From assembly GCF_001938945.1 (NCBI RefSeq), contig NZ_MKIO01000040.1:1-52939 (forward strand): a DNA stretch of 52,939 nt, written 5' to 3'. Both the position numbers and the translations under genes were made by a program. Numbering within the stretch: the stretch's first letter is position 1; each line of letters opens with the position of its first letter. The DNA comes from Xaviernesmea rhizosphaerae (GTDB lineage: Bacteria; Pseudomonadota; Alphaproteobacteria; Rhizobiales; Rhizobiaceae). Positions 33,618-42,199 of the stretch are shown piece after piece. Under the pieces are notes generated by a model. The model did not search any database and was not told the origin of the DNA. It saw only the letters and a program-made list of their open reading frames with translations.

Positions 33618-34823
33618 CTATGCCGTGTGGACGATCCTCGAGAGTTCGCCGATCAAATCATATCCGTCCCAGATGACCCCGATATCGAGCGCCTTGCCGA
33701 CGGGAACCACCCGGTCTATGCCCGACAGACCTTGCGCGATGATGGACTGAACGAGCGCGTCACGGTCGATGCCGAAGGTGGTGACCGTCTGGTAGCGCTC
33801 CTCGACGATGCCGGCGAGGCAGGTCAAATCATCGGTGGCATGCTCGTAGAAGAAGCCGTTGCGGCCGCGATGGCGTTCGATGTCGGCCGGCAGGCGGTCG
33901 AGCACGACGCGGTAGACGAAATTGTCGTGGCGCTGCGATGCGGCCGCCTCCGGCAGGGCGATCGCGGTGGCGCACAGATGCACGAACTTATCGACCGCAT
34001 GGACCGGCGCGAGCGCATAGCTCTTCTCGAGATAGGCGGTCATGGCCGGCCAGAAGCGGGCCTGCGCCGCCTTCGCCTTCGCCGTCCCCTGCCAGAGCAC
34101 GAGATGCGGCGAGGAGCAGGCATTCTGGTCGAGCAGGAAGACGTCGTCGTAGAAACCCTTGACAAGCGACGCGAGAACCGTATCGCTCGCCTCCAGCACG
34201 GCATCGGCATCCAGGATGCAGAAGGAATAGCGGTCGGCGAAAGCGATGTCGACGCAGCGCGGATGGACCGGCAGCGCTCGCAGGCGTGAGACCGTCTCGT
34301 CCCCGCCCCACAGGAGCCGCGCCTGGGCGATCTGCGACAGGCTGCCCGTGATCGCATCGCTGCGCGGATAGCGGATCAGCCGGTTCATGGCCGCCACGCG
34401 GCGGTGCGCCGGGTCGGCGAACAGCGCGGCCAGCGCATCGCAGATCACCTCGGCCTGCGGATGGCCGGCATCGGGAATGCGCACGATATTGGCATTGCCC
34501 GCCAGCAGCCCGAAGGCAAAGGAAAAGGCGAAATTGACAGGCACATTGGCCGGAGCGATGTGCAAGGCGAGGCCGCGGCCGAGGCGGGCATGCGCCGCGC
34601 CGAAGGCACGCTGCAGCCGCGCAAGGTTTGCCGGCCGGCACCAATAGGCAAAGGCGGCGATATCGGGATGAAGCCGCGTCTGCGGCGCGGTCAGCAGGCG
34701 CTTCGACAGGGCGGTGAGAAAGGCCAGCACCTCCGGCGCATAGGGCGGCAGCGGCCGGCGCTCGATCGTGCGCAGGGGACCGCCGACGCGCAGCGTGACG
34801 GGAAGATCAGGAACGGGCTTCAT
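33618..34823 (-). CDS. LuxC-like acyl reductase
   Basis: The 401-residue protein belongs to the LuxC fatty-acid reductase family, a branch of the aldehyde dehydrogenase fold that reduces an activated acyl group to an aldehyde with NADPH. The nucleophile is Cys236 in DQNACSSPH, matching the LuxC active site; HIAPANVPVNF and the GNANIVRIPD segment are family features. It overlaps luxE-like by 17 bases. Start ATG 34823 was chosen; the longer frame enters luxE-like. No luciferase (luxAB) is in the window, so this is not a light system. The aldehyde must feed another reaction, most likely in glycan building. Confidence 0.88.
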   Translation of the reverse strand: MKPVPDLPVTLRVGGPLRTIERRPLPPYAPEVLAFLTALSKRLLTAPQTRLHPDIAAFAYWCRPANLARLQRAFGAAHARLGRGLALHIAPANVPVNFAFSFAFGLLAGNANIVRIPDAGHPQAEVICDALAALFADPAHRRVAAMNRLIRYPRSDAITGSLSQIAQARLLWGGDETVSRLRALPVHPRCVDIAFADRYSFCILDADAVLEASDTVLASLVKGFYDDVFLLDQNACSSPHLVLWQGTAKAKAAQARFWPAMTAYLEKSYALAPVHAVDKFVHLCATAIALPEAAASQRHDNFVYRVVLDRLPADIERHRGRNGFFYEHATDDLTCLAGIVEERYQTVTTFGIDRDALVQSIIAQGLSGIDRVVPVGKALDIGVIWDGYDLIGELSRIVHTA

Positions 34824-35949
34824 AGGTATCGCTGCATCCTCTGACCTCGGCCTTGGCGATGCGTCCGGCCACAGAAAAATAGGTGCCATGGCGTCCGCAC
34901 GGGCAATCGTCCACGCCCTCGATCCGGCCGAGATCCTCGGTCAGGAGCGCATGGCCGGGGTAGCTGCGCGGCAGCAGGGAGAGCACCTCAATCAGCCCCG
35001 TCTCCCCCACCTCCATGCATCGGAAGGTCAGCGGATCGCGGATGATCACCTCGGCCTGAATCGGCGCATGCAGATGGCCATGCTCGCATTCGAGAAAGAT
35101 CGAGCCGGTCTGCTCCACCATGCCGTAATAATTGACCACGCGGGAAATGCCGGTGGACCGCCCCAGCGCGGCGCGGAATTCGGCATTGTCCACCGCCTCG
35201 TCCTGCAGCTTCTTCCAGCCGCCGCCATGCAGCAGAATGCCATTGTCGATCGGCAGCCGGATGCCGGAGGCTTCAAGCGCGCGATGGAAATGCTGCCAGA
35301 TCATGAAGGTGAAGCCGAAGAGGAAGATGCGCTCCCCGGCATGGCGCGCCAGAAAGGCCTCGATGGCCGGCAGGTTCAGCCGCATCTCGTCATCGAGCGC
35401 ATAGGTCACGTCCTTGCCGAACAGCGAGAAGCCGAGAATGCCGGCTCCGCGTGCAGAAAAGGCGTTGCGGTCGCGCAGCACGGCCGGAGAATCGATCACC
35501 AGCATCGGCAGGCGCTTCGGCCCGAGCAGATCCCCCATCAGCCGCGCCAGCACCTTGCCTTGCAGCGCCGCCGTCTCGCGGTCGAGATAGATGCGCGAGA
35601 CGCTCTGCCCGCTGGTGCCCGAGGAGGTCATGGTCTTGAAGACCTCATCGCGCGGCACGCTCAGAAGATCGAAGGCCTTGAACAGGCGCACCGGCAGGAA
35701 GGGCACATCGGCCAGATGCGTCATACCGTTCTCGCCCGTTCCGAGAAGATCGAGAATGCGGGCATAGTCGGGGCAGGCCGCGCGATGGTGCTGCGTCAGC
35801 GCGCGCAGCACCGCCGAAAGCGCCGCATCCTTCTCCGCGGCCGTCATCCCATAGGGATCGGCCGCGAGCCAGGGGCCGATGGCCAGCGGCGACGGATCGG
35901 CCGCGCCGTCTTCTGCGGCGTTGGTGTCGGTGAGGGCGTGGGCTGTCAT
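34807..35949 (-). CDS. LuxE-like acyl-protein synthetase
   Basis: The 380-residue protein resembles LuxE, which activates a carboxylic acid as acyl-AMP, holds it on a C-terminal Cys and passes it to LuxC. TMTSSGTSGQSVSRI is the adenylate-forming motif, NYYGMVEQTGSIF the second core motif, and Cys372 in RGCSDT fits the acyl-carrying Cys. CPCGRHG near 351-357 is a possible metal or structural pair. Its start overlaps the AMP-ligase stop by four bases. Having both a LuxE and a separate ANL ligase is redundant unless one loads the ACP and the other passes the group to LuxC. Confidence 0.88.
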   Translation of the reverse strand: MTAHALTDTNAAEDGAADPSPLAIGPWLAADPYGMTAAEKDAALSAVLRALTQHHRAACPDYARILDLLGTGENGMTHLADVPFLPVRLFKAFDLLSVPRDEVFKTMTSSGTSGQSVSRIYLDRETAALQGKVLARLMGDLLGPKRLPMLVIDSPAVLRDRNAFSARGAGILGFSLFGKDVTYALDDEMRLNLPAIEAFLARHAGERIFLFGFTFMIWQHFHRALEASGIRLPIDNGILLHGGGWKKLQDEAVDNAEFRAALGRSTGISRVVNYYGMVEQTGSIFLECEHGHLHAPIQAEVIIRDPLTFRCMEVGETGLIEVLSLLPRSYPGHALLTEDLGRIEGVDDCPCGRHGTYFSVAGRIAKAEVRGCSDTYEARS

Positions 35950-37409
35950 GCAAGCGTCTCCCGGCTCAGACCGTCGAGGTCGCCATAGCGGATCTTGCCA
36001 TTGTCGCCGCGCGGCAGGGCGGCAACGGCATGGACCTTGATGCCCTGGGGCGCGACCTTGATCTCAGACACCAGACGGCTCTTGATGGCCTTGCCTATTT
36101 CGGGCGTGCCCTCGACCAGATAGATCTCCAGAAGATCGTCGCGCCCCGCGCAGGCCACGGCATGGCCATCGGCGATCAAAGCGCGCTCGATATCCTCCAG
36201 ATTAACGCGGTAGCCAAAAAGCTTGAGGAAGCGCTTGAGCCGGCCGACGATGGTGTAGTCGCCCTCCGCGTCGCGCTGCGCCAGATCGCCGGTGCGCAGG
36301 GTCCCGCCGAAGACATCGCCAAGCGCGAGATCGGCGGCCCCTTCGGCATAGCCGAGGCAGACATTCGGGCCCTCATAGACCAGCTCTCCCGCCAGGTCGG
36401 AGCCCTCGACCGGCGCGTCCTCCGCATCGATCAGCTGGAAGCGGCCGCCGGGGATCGGCTGGCCGATGCTGCCGGCCTTGCGGATGGCCTTGTCAGGCGA
36501 AAGATAGGCCATGCGGGCGGTCGCCTCGGTCTGGCCATACATGGAGAAGAAGCGCATGCCGCGCTCGGCGCACAGCGTGGCGAATTCGCGCGTCAGCGCC
36601 GGATCCATCCGCCCGCCGGCCTGGGTCAGCGTGTTGAGCGCGGGCAGGTCCATCGATGCGAAGCGCAGCTTCTTCAGCATCTCGTAGTGATAGGGAACGC
36701 CGGCCAGGCTGGTGACGCCGGCGCTGCGCAGAACGTCCCAGAAGCCGCGATCGAAGAAGGTGCGCGCGGTGAGCGCAATGGTGCTGCCGGCAAGCAGATG
36801 GCTGTGCAGCACGGACAGGCCATAGGAATAGGCCGGCGGCAGGGTGGTGACCGGCCGGTCCTTGGGCGTCAGCGCCAGATAGCGGACGATCGCCGCGGCA
36901 TTGGCATGGAGATTGGTGTGGGAAAGGCGGACAAATTTGGGGCTGCCGGTGCTGCCGGATGTGGCGAGCAGCAGCGCCAGGTCGGGATGCAGCGCATGCC
37001 CCTCGCCGGCCTGCGCCGCCAGAAGCCAGTAACCATGGGCGTCGTGAACGGGCACGAGATCGGCAAATTCTGCGACGCGCTTTTCCGGCAGCCAGAGAAA
37101 GTCCGGTCGATAGACGTTGATGAGCGCAGCGATCCGCTCGCCCGGCAAGGCCGTGCCGAGCATGGCGGGAACGGCGCCGGCGCGCATCAGCGCGAGATAG
37201 CCGAGCAGGCCGCCCGGATCATTGTCGCTGAGGCAGAAGACCAGCCGCCGGCGCGTTTCGCGAAAGCCGGCATGCTCGGCGAGCGCCAGCATCTGGCCGA
37301 GGACAAGCTCGGCACCATCCTCGCAGAGGAACAAGGCCCGGCTCTCGCTGTCGCCGATGGCGTCCATCAGGCGCAGAGATGTCGGCTGCGACGGAAAGAC
37401 GCCCGTCAT
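35946..37409 (-). CDS. ANL-superfamily AMP-dependent acid ligase
   Basis: The 487-residue adenylate-forming ligase activates a carboxylic acid as acyl-AMP and passes it to CoA or a carrier protein. TSGSTGSPK (150-158), MYGQTEATARM, RTGDLAQRDAEG and the C-terminal Lys472 in GDNGKIRYG are all intact. It is the first gene of the leftward series. The small ACP three genes away is the obvious acceptor. The acid cannot be predicted from the motifs. It lies 108 bases from the GT2 gene, which may share its promoter. Confidence 0.9.
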   Translation of the reverse strand: MTGVFPSQPTSLRLMDAIGDSESRALFLCEDGAELVLGQMLALAEHAGFRETRRRLVFCLSDNDPGGLLGYLALMRAGAVPAMLGTALPGERIAALINVYRPDFLWLPEKRVAEFADLVPVHDAHGYWLLAAQAGEGHALHPDLALLLATSGSTGSPKFVRLSHTNLHANAAAIVRYLALTPKDRPVTTLPPAYSYGLSVLHSHLLAGSTIALTARTFFDRGFWDVLRSAGVTSLAGVPYHYEMLKKLRFASMDLPALNTLTQAGGRMDPALTREFATLCAERGMRFFSMYGQTEATARMAYLSPDKAIRKAGSIGQPIPGGRFQLIDAEDAPVEGSDLAGELVYEGPNVCLGYAEGAADLALGDVFGGTLRTGDLAQRDAEGDYTIVGRLKRFLKLFGYRVNLEDIERALIADGHAVACAGRDDLLEIYLVEGTPEIGKAIKSRLVSEIKVAPQGIKVHAVAALPRGDNGKIRYGDLDGLSRETLA

Positions 37410-37517
37410 TTCGGCCTCCTCGGTCAGATCGGCCTCCTCGATGAGAGTGGCAACCCGGCTGGTCTCCGGGCTTTGCCGTTAAAAAGCGGCCCGCCTCCTG
37501 GGCCGCGGCTCAGCGCA

Positions 37518-38738
37518 TCAGGCGGATTTTGCCACCCGCGCCGGCTGCGCCTCGATCGTCACCTCTTCCGGAGGGACAATGATCTGCTCGACGAACGCAT
37601 AGAGTTCTTCCGGCGTGGAGATACCCGGCAGACGCTCCTCGAGGAAGAGTTTGCCGTCGATGACGCCGGTCTTGAGCCGGGCCTTGTAGCGATCGATAAA
37701 GGGCTCGGGCTTGAAGAAGGGAATGTATTTTCCGCCCTGCCACTGCCGCAGCGCGCGGCGGTATCCCCGCACCGTATGGTCGTAGCTTTCCTTGGTGTCC
37801 ATGTACTCGCAATTGCGGGAGCAGGCTTCGGCAAAGCCCTTCTCCCAGCCGGGCAACATCTCGTAGCCATAGGTCTTGGTGAACCAGATCTGGACCGTCA
37901 GGATGCAGGCCATCAGTCCCATCTCGGCGCGGAAGGGCGTATCCTTGAGATAGTCGTCCTCGTCGGTGTTGCGGCCGACTTCCTTCATGAAGCGCTTGTG
38001 GGACTGCTTGTAGATATCGGTATTGTAGGCCGCGGCCGAATTGCTCTCCGCGCAGGCGCCCATGACGGAGAAGGGCCGCCCGCAGAAGTACAGCGCCTTG
38101 GCCGAGGAGACGACCTTGCAGACATTGTCGAAATCCACGACGGGGTTGCCGCAATAGCTGCCGAAGCGCTCCTTGAAACTGTCCATCAGCGCCTTGGACA
38201 CGGCGCCATGGTAGAAGCCGATGGGGATGCGCGGGGTATTGGGCACGCCGCGCCAGCCGAAGAACTCTGTATAGAGCAGCTCGCGCGGGATCTTGCGGAC
38301 GTTGGTTTCCAGGCTCACCGCGACATTGGCCGGCGGGCGCGGCATGCCCGGCCAGTTGTAGGACATCCGGTGCCAGCCGAGCACGTCGAGCGCGGGATCG
38401 AGTGCCTGAACCCGGTTGATCATGTCGATGACCTTGACATCGACATAGTCGTCATCGCCGATCATGCAGATGAATTCGCCCTCGGCCGCCTCGATCGACC
38501 GCTCCCAGTTGAGAACCATCGACAGGGTCTCGGGCGGCGAGGAGAGATAGACGATCCGGGGATCGGCCAGCCGGTCGGCCATGAACGTGTCCATGATCGT
38601 AGGATCATCGGAATTGTCGGCGAAAACGAACTGGACGTCGACGCGCGGCCGCTGAAGCAGCGCGCGGATCGTCTCCTTGAAGGTGCGCTGACGGTTTCGC
38701 GAGGGAACGCAAACGGTCAATTTCGGCCTGGGGAACAT
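37518..38738 (-). CDS. family 2 glycosyltransferase
   Basis: This 406-residue GT-A glycosyltransferase has LTVCVPSRNRQRTF, the FADNSDD strand and an intact DDD (95-97) in MIGDDDYVD. It has no membrane helix and would act in the cytoplasm. The ATG at 38738 follows AGGA at 6-base spacing, better than the ATG at 38750. Its middle section matches the DXD-less protein at 25910-27019, so the island carries an active/degenerate pair. It is divergent from the chorismate mutase gene, with a 111-base shared control region. Sugar donor and acceptor are unknown. Confidence 0.87.
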   Translation of the reverse strand: MFPRPKLTVCVPSRNRQRTFKETIRALLQRPRVDVQFVFADNSDDPTIMDTFMADRLADPRIVYLSSPPETLSMVLNWERSIEAAEGEFICMIGDDDYVDVKVIDMINRVQALDPALDVLGWHRMSYNWPGMPRPPANVAVSLETNVRKIPRELLYTEFFGWRGVPNTPRIPIGFYHGAVSKALMDSFKERFGSYCGNPVVDFDNVCKVVSSAKALYFCGRPFSVMGACAESNSAAAYNTDIYKQSHKRFMKEVGRNTDEDDYLKDTPFRAEMGLMACILTVQIWFTKTYGYEMLPGWEKGFAEACSRNCEYMDTKESYDHTVRGYRRALRQWQGGKYIPFFKPEPFIDRYKARLKTGVIDGKLFLEERLPGISTPEELYAFVEQIIVPPEEVTIEAQPARVAKSA

Positions 38739-38849
38739 GGATATCCTCATCGGGTTTCAACCGAATTCTAGGTGGAGCGGCTTTTGCGAGGCTTGCCGAG
38801 GCCAGGGCCGCGGCGCATATGGGAGCCGACAGCCACCCCGGAGACTGTG

Positions 38850-39161
38850 ATGAAAACACCTGCCGAATGCCGGTCCATGCCGGAGATCCGCGCGGAAATC
38901 GACCGCCTCGACGCGGCTCTCATGCAGCTTTTTGCCGAGCGTTGGGGCTATATCGGCCGCGCGGCGGAGATCAAGCGGGAGATCGGCCTGAAGGCGGACA
39001 TTCCCGAGCGGGTAGACGAGGTACGTCGCAATGCCCGCACGCATGCCGCCCGCCACGGGCTGGACGCGGATTTCTACGACAGGATCTGGGAACAGCTGAT
39101 CCGCCACGCCATCGCCCATGAACAGGCGGCTCTCGGCGAGACCGCCGAGGACGCTCGCTGA
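38850..39161 (+). CDS. AroQ-type chorismate mutase family protein
   Basis: The 103-residue all-helical protein fits the AroQ chorismate mutase/isochorismate-pyruvate lyase fold: an EIDRLDAAL helix, Arg31 and Arg37, Lys42 in AEIKREIG, and Gln82 in WEQLIRHAI. The ATG at 38850 follows GGAG; the longer frame has no RBS. It is the only rightward gene in the stretch 29.3-47.5 kb, apparently an insertion or a conserved bystander. It resembles PchB-like proteins in size; whether it serves aromatic amino acids or another pericyclic reaction is not clear. Confidence 0.88.
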   Translation: MKTPAECRSMPEIRAEIDRLDAALMQLFAERWGYIGRAAEIKREIGLKADIPERVDEVRRNARTHAARHGLDADFYDRIWEQLIRHAIAHEQAALGETAEDAR

Positions 39162-39323
39162 CGCGGCGGCGCGGCGCGAAAGCCGGCGCCCTGCCTGCGA
39201 CGGCTCTGCTCCCGCGCGATCAGCGCTTGGCGACCGCGACAGCCTGCGGCGCGACGATCAGCGGCTCTGCCTGGAGCACCTGCTTGATGATCTCGCTGCG
39301 CACGGCCTCGGCCACCGGCGTCG

Positions 39324-40553
39324 TCAGGGATGGACCGTCAGCTTCGGCACGGCCGTCACGAACCTCCCACCCCAGTCGGTGATATATTGAAGTTGCTGCA
39401 TGATCTCGCTTTGAAGATTCCATGGCAGGATCACGACCCTTTCCGGCTTCTCCGCGCGAAGCCTCTCCTCGGTAACGATGGGAATGCGGCTGCCGGGCAG
39501 GAGCAGCCCTTGTTTTGCTGGATTCTTGTCCACGACGAAGGACAGGAGATCCTGCTTGACGCCCGAAAAGTTCAAAAGCGTGTTGCCCTTGGCGGCCGCG
39601 CCATAGGCGGCCACCTTCAGGCCCTGCCGCCGGCAGTCGATCAGGAAGGAGAGAAAGCCGTCGCGCACGCCGGCGGCCGTCTCCTGAAAGCCGGTGTAGA
39701 AGCCATCGGTGAGAAGACCGGCGGCCTCCTCGCTGGCGAGCATGTCGGCAACCGCCGGGCTAACGGCATGGGCGGCGGCATCGCTGCGCATGGCGAAGAC
39801 ACGCAGGCTGCCGCCATGCCACGGCGTCGTCTCCACATCGAAGACCGTCAGGCCGTTCTCGCGGAAGATCCGCTCGACCGCGGTCAGCGAAAGATAGGAA
39901 TAATGCTCGTGATAGGTCGTATCGAACTGGCCCTCGCGCACCATGTTGAGCAGATGCGGGAATTCAAAGGTGGCCACGCCTGATGGTTTCAGCAGGCGGG
40001 CGAAGCCGCGCACGAAGTCGTTGATATCAGGCACATGCGCCAGCACATTGTTGGCGGCGGTCAGATCGGCGGCAAGGCCCTTTTCCGCCAGCTCGGCGCC
40101 GAGCGCTTCGCCGAAGAAGGCCTCGACGATCTCTATGCCCCTGGCGCGGGCCGCAGCCGCCGTGCTCGCGGTCGGCTCGACGCCCAGGCAGGGAATGCCG
40201 CGCGCGACCGCGTGCTGCAGCAGATAGCCGTCATTGGCGGCGATCTCGACGATATGCGATCGCGCGCCCAGCGCGAAACGCTCCTGCATGGCGGCGACAT
40301 AGCGCTCGGCATGGGCGACCCAGGAGGAGGAGATCGCGCTGAAATAGGCATAGCGCGGCGAGAAGAAGGTCTCGCGCGCGGCAAAGTCCTCCGTCTGCAC
40401 CAGACGGCAGGCCTGGCAGCAGCGCACGACAAGCGGATACCACAGTTCCGGCTGGTCGCGCTCGGCGGGCTCCACATAGGAATTGGACGGGGGGGCGGTG
40501 CCCAGATCCAGGAAGGGCACCATGCGCTGCGCGCCGCAATGCCGGCACTTCAT
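39324..40553 (-). CDS. sugar C-methyltransferase (TylCIII/NovU/TcaB9 type)
   Basis: The 409-residue SAM enzyme has the three parts of sugar C3-methyltransferases: an N-terminal zinc site (Cys3, Cys6, Cys45/46, Cys49), a SAM domain (IVEIAANDGYLL, 101-112) with the family motif FDTTYHEHYSYLS, and a C-terminal Rossmann-like domain (GAAAKGNTLLNF). The family adds a methyl to C3 of 4-keto-6-deoxy sugars. It overlaps rfbC by four bases. With RfbF, RfbG and RfbC it should give a CDP-linked 3-C-methyl-6-deoxyhexose. Product stereochemistry is not readable. Confidence 0.9.
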   Translation of the reverse strand: MKCRHCGAQRMVPFLDLGTAPPSNSYVEPAERDQPELWYPLVVRCCQACRLVQTEDFAARETFFSPRYAYFSAISSSWVAHAERYVAAMQERFALGARSHIVEIAANDGYLLQHAVARGIPCLGVEPTASTAAAARARGIEIVEAFFGEALGAELAEKGLAADLTAANNVLAHVPDINDFVRGFARLLKPSGVATFEFPHLLNMVREGQFDTTYHEHYSYLSLTAVERIFRENGLTVFDVETTPWHGGSLRVFAMRSDAAAHAVSPAVADMLASEEAAGLLTDGFYTGFQETAAGVRDGFLSFLIDCRRQGLKVAAYGAAAKGNTLLNFSGVKQDLLSFVVDKNPAKQGLLLPGSRIPIVTEERLRAEKPERVVILPWNLQSEIMQQLQYITDWGGRFVTAVPKLTVHP

Positions 40554-41113
40554 GCGGAAAACCTCTCGTCAGGAATGGATAGCCTCGGCAAGGCCTCGTC
40601 GCGCGGCGAACGGTTGGCGACCGGCAGGGGCCAGGCGATCGACAGGGTCGGATCGGTGGCGTCGATCCCGGCCTCGGCCTCGGCGGCATAGGGCGCGGAA
40701 TGGACGTAGATCATCCTGACATCGTCGGTCAGGGCCTGAAAACCATGCGCGAATCCCTCGGGGATCATCAGCGCACAGGCATTGCCTGCCGAAAGCTCGG
40801 CCGCATGGGTCTTCAGGTAAGTGGGCGATTGCGGTCGAAGATCGACCGCCACATCGAGAATGGCGCCTTCGACGCAGGAGACCAGCTTGATCTCGGCGAA
40901 AGGCGGCTTCTGATAGTGCAGGCCACGCACGGTGCCCCTGTGCCGGGTGCGGCTTTCATTGATCTGGGCAACGGGCCCATGCCAGCCGGCAGCGGCGAGT
41001 TCCTCGGCGCAGAACAGGCGGGCGAAACTGCCGCGCGGATCCGCGATCGGGCGGCGCTTCAACAGGAGCAGGCCGTCAAGCGGCGTCGCCTCGATCTCGA
41101 ACCGCTTGCTCAT
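40550..41113 (-). CDS. rfbC: RmlC-type 3,5-epimerase of a 4-keto-6-deoxy sugar nucleotide
   Basis: The 187-residue cupin belongs to the dTDP-4-dehydrorhamnose 3,5-epimerase family, with catalytic His66 in RGLHYQ and Tyr136 in MIYVHS. It is near the usual length. It is embedded between a C-methyltransferase and a CDP-glucose dehydratase with four- and one-base overlaps, so its substrate here is more likely a CDP- than a dTDP-sugar. It may epimerise C3 and/or C5 before or after methylation. No rmlA, rmlB or rmlD is nearby. Confidence 0.9.
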   Translation of the reverse strand: MSKRFEIEATPLDGLLLLKRRPIADPRGSFARLFCAEELAAAGWHGPVAQINESRTRHRGTVRGLHYQKPPFAEIKLVSCVEGAILDVAVDLRPQSPTYLKTHAAELSAGNACALMIPEGFAHGFQALTDDVRMIYVHSAPYAAEAEAGIDATDPTLSIAWPLPVANRSPRDEALPRLSIPDERFSA

Positions 41114-42198
41114 CAGCCGGCCAGCCGCTCGCGTTCGGACTGACTGGCCGTTCCGACGAAATCGCGGATATCGGCCAGGCACAGGCTTAGCGCATCCGCG
41201 CCTTCGCGCTGGGCGCGATACCATTCCATGGTGCGGCGCAGCGTTTCAGACAGGCCCCAGCGCGGATAGTAGCCGAGTTCGCTGCGGGCCTTGCTGCTGT
41301 CGAGCACGAGATAGCCGGCTTCGTGCGGCCCCTCGGAGCCGTCGCCCAGCACCACCCCGGCACCCTTGCCGCCGAAATGACGCTCCGCCAGCCGCAGGAC
41401 CGCGCCAACGGACGCCGCCTCGCCGTGGTTGGGACCGAAATTGAAGGCCTCGACCCCTTCCGGGGCCTCCCACAGGCGCCGAGCGAGACCCAGATAGCCG
41501 CCGAGCGGCTCCAGCACGTGCTGCCAGGGGCGGATGGCCTTGGGGCGGCGCACATGCAAGGCGGCGCCGGCCTGCCAGGCACGCACGGCGTCGGGGATCA
41601 GGCGATCTTCCGCCCAGTCGCCGCCGCCGATGACATTGCCGGCACGCGCGGTGGCCAGGCCGACATTGCGGCCGGCGAAATAGGAGTTGCGGTAGCTCGC
41701 CGCGACGATCTCCGCCGCCGCCTTGCTGGCGCTGTAAGGATCGTGCCCGCCGAGCGGATCGCTCTCCATGAAGGCGAGGCCGTTTTCGGGATTGTTGTAG
41801 ACCTTGTCCGTGGTCACCACCACGACGGCGCGCACGTCCTCGCTCGCCCGCAGCGCATCCAGCAGATTGGCGGTGCCGCGCACGTTCACCTCGAAGGTGC
41901 CGAGCGGATCGCGGTAGCCGGCGCGCACCAGGGCCTGGGCGGCCAGATGGAAGACGATCTCGGGACGGCTGCGCAGCACATGGGCCAGCACCGCGTCGCG
42001 GTCGCGAATGTCGAGAATATCGGTGTCGTCGGTCGACGCGCCCAGGAGACGATGAAGCGAGGGCTCGGTCTGCGGCGCGAGCGAGAGGCCCGTGACCTGC
42101 GCACCGAGTTCCTTCAGCCAGAGCGACAGCCAGCTTCCCTTGAAGCCGGTGTGGCCCGTGACCAGGACGCGCTTACCGTGCCAGAAATTTTCCTGCAT
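41113..42198 (-). CDS. rfbG: CDP-glucose 4,6-dehydratase
   Basis: The 361-residue extended SDR converts CDP-glucose to CDP-4-keto-6-deoxyglucose. The NAD site GHTGFKGSWLSLWL is diagnostic of RfbG, and the active site shows TDK (130-132), Tyr155 and Lys159 in DPYSASK. The ATG at 42198 lies two bases from the rfbF stop. It is paired with rfbF as in Yersinia and Salmonella dideoxyhexose loci, but the 3-dehydratase rfbH is absent, so the sugar keeps its 3-OH. This fits the C-methyl route. Confidence 0.94.
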   Translation of the reverse strand: MQENFWHGKRVLVTGHTGFKGSWLSLWLKELGAQVTGLSLAPQTEPSLHRLLGASTDDTDILDIRDRDAVLAHVLRSRPEIVFHLAAQALVRAGYRDPLGTFEVNVRGTANLLDALRASEDVRAVVVVTTDKVYNNPENGLAFMESDPLGGHDPYSASKAAAEIVAASYRNSYFAGRNVGLATARAGNVIGGGDWAEDRLIPDAVRAWQAGAALHVRRPKAIRPWQHVLEPLGGYLGLARRLWEAPEGVEAFNFGPNHGEAASVGAVLRLAERHFGGKGAGVVLGDGSEGPHEAGYLVLDSSKARSELGYYPRWGLSETLRRTMEWYRAQREGADALSLCLADIRDFVGTASQSERERLAG

Positions 42199-42199
42199 G

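Noticed and set aside
33618..35949. bioluminescence (lux) operon
   Set aside because: LuxC- and LuxE-like genes are present but luxA, luxB and luxD are absent and the neighbours are glycan genes.
36030..38771. 913-residue plus-strand frame
   Set aside because: Antisense to the AMP-ligase and GT2 genes; no motif or RBS.
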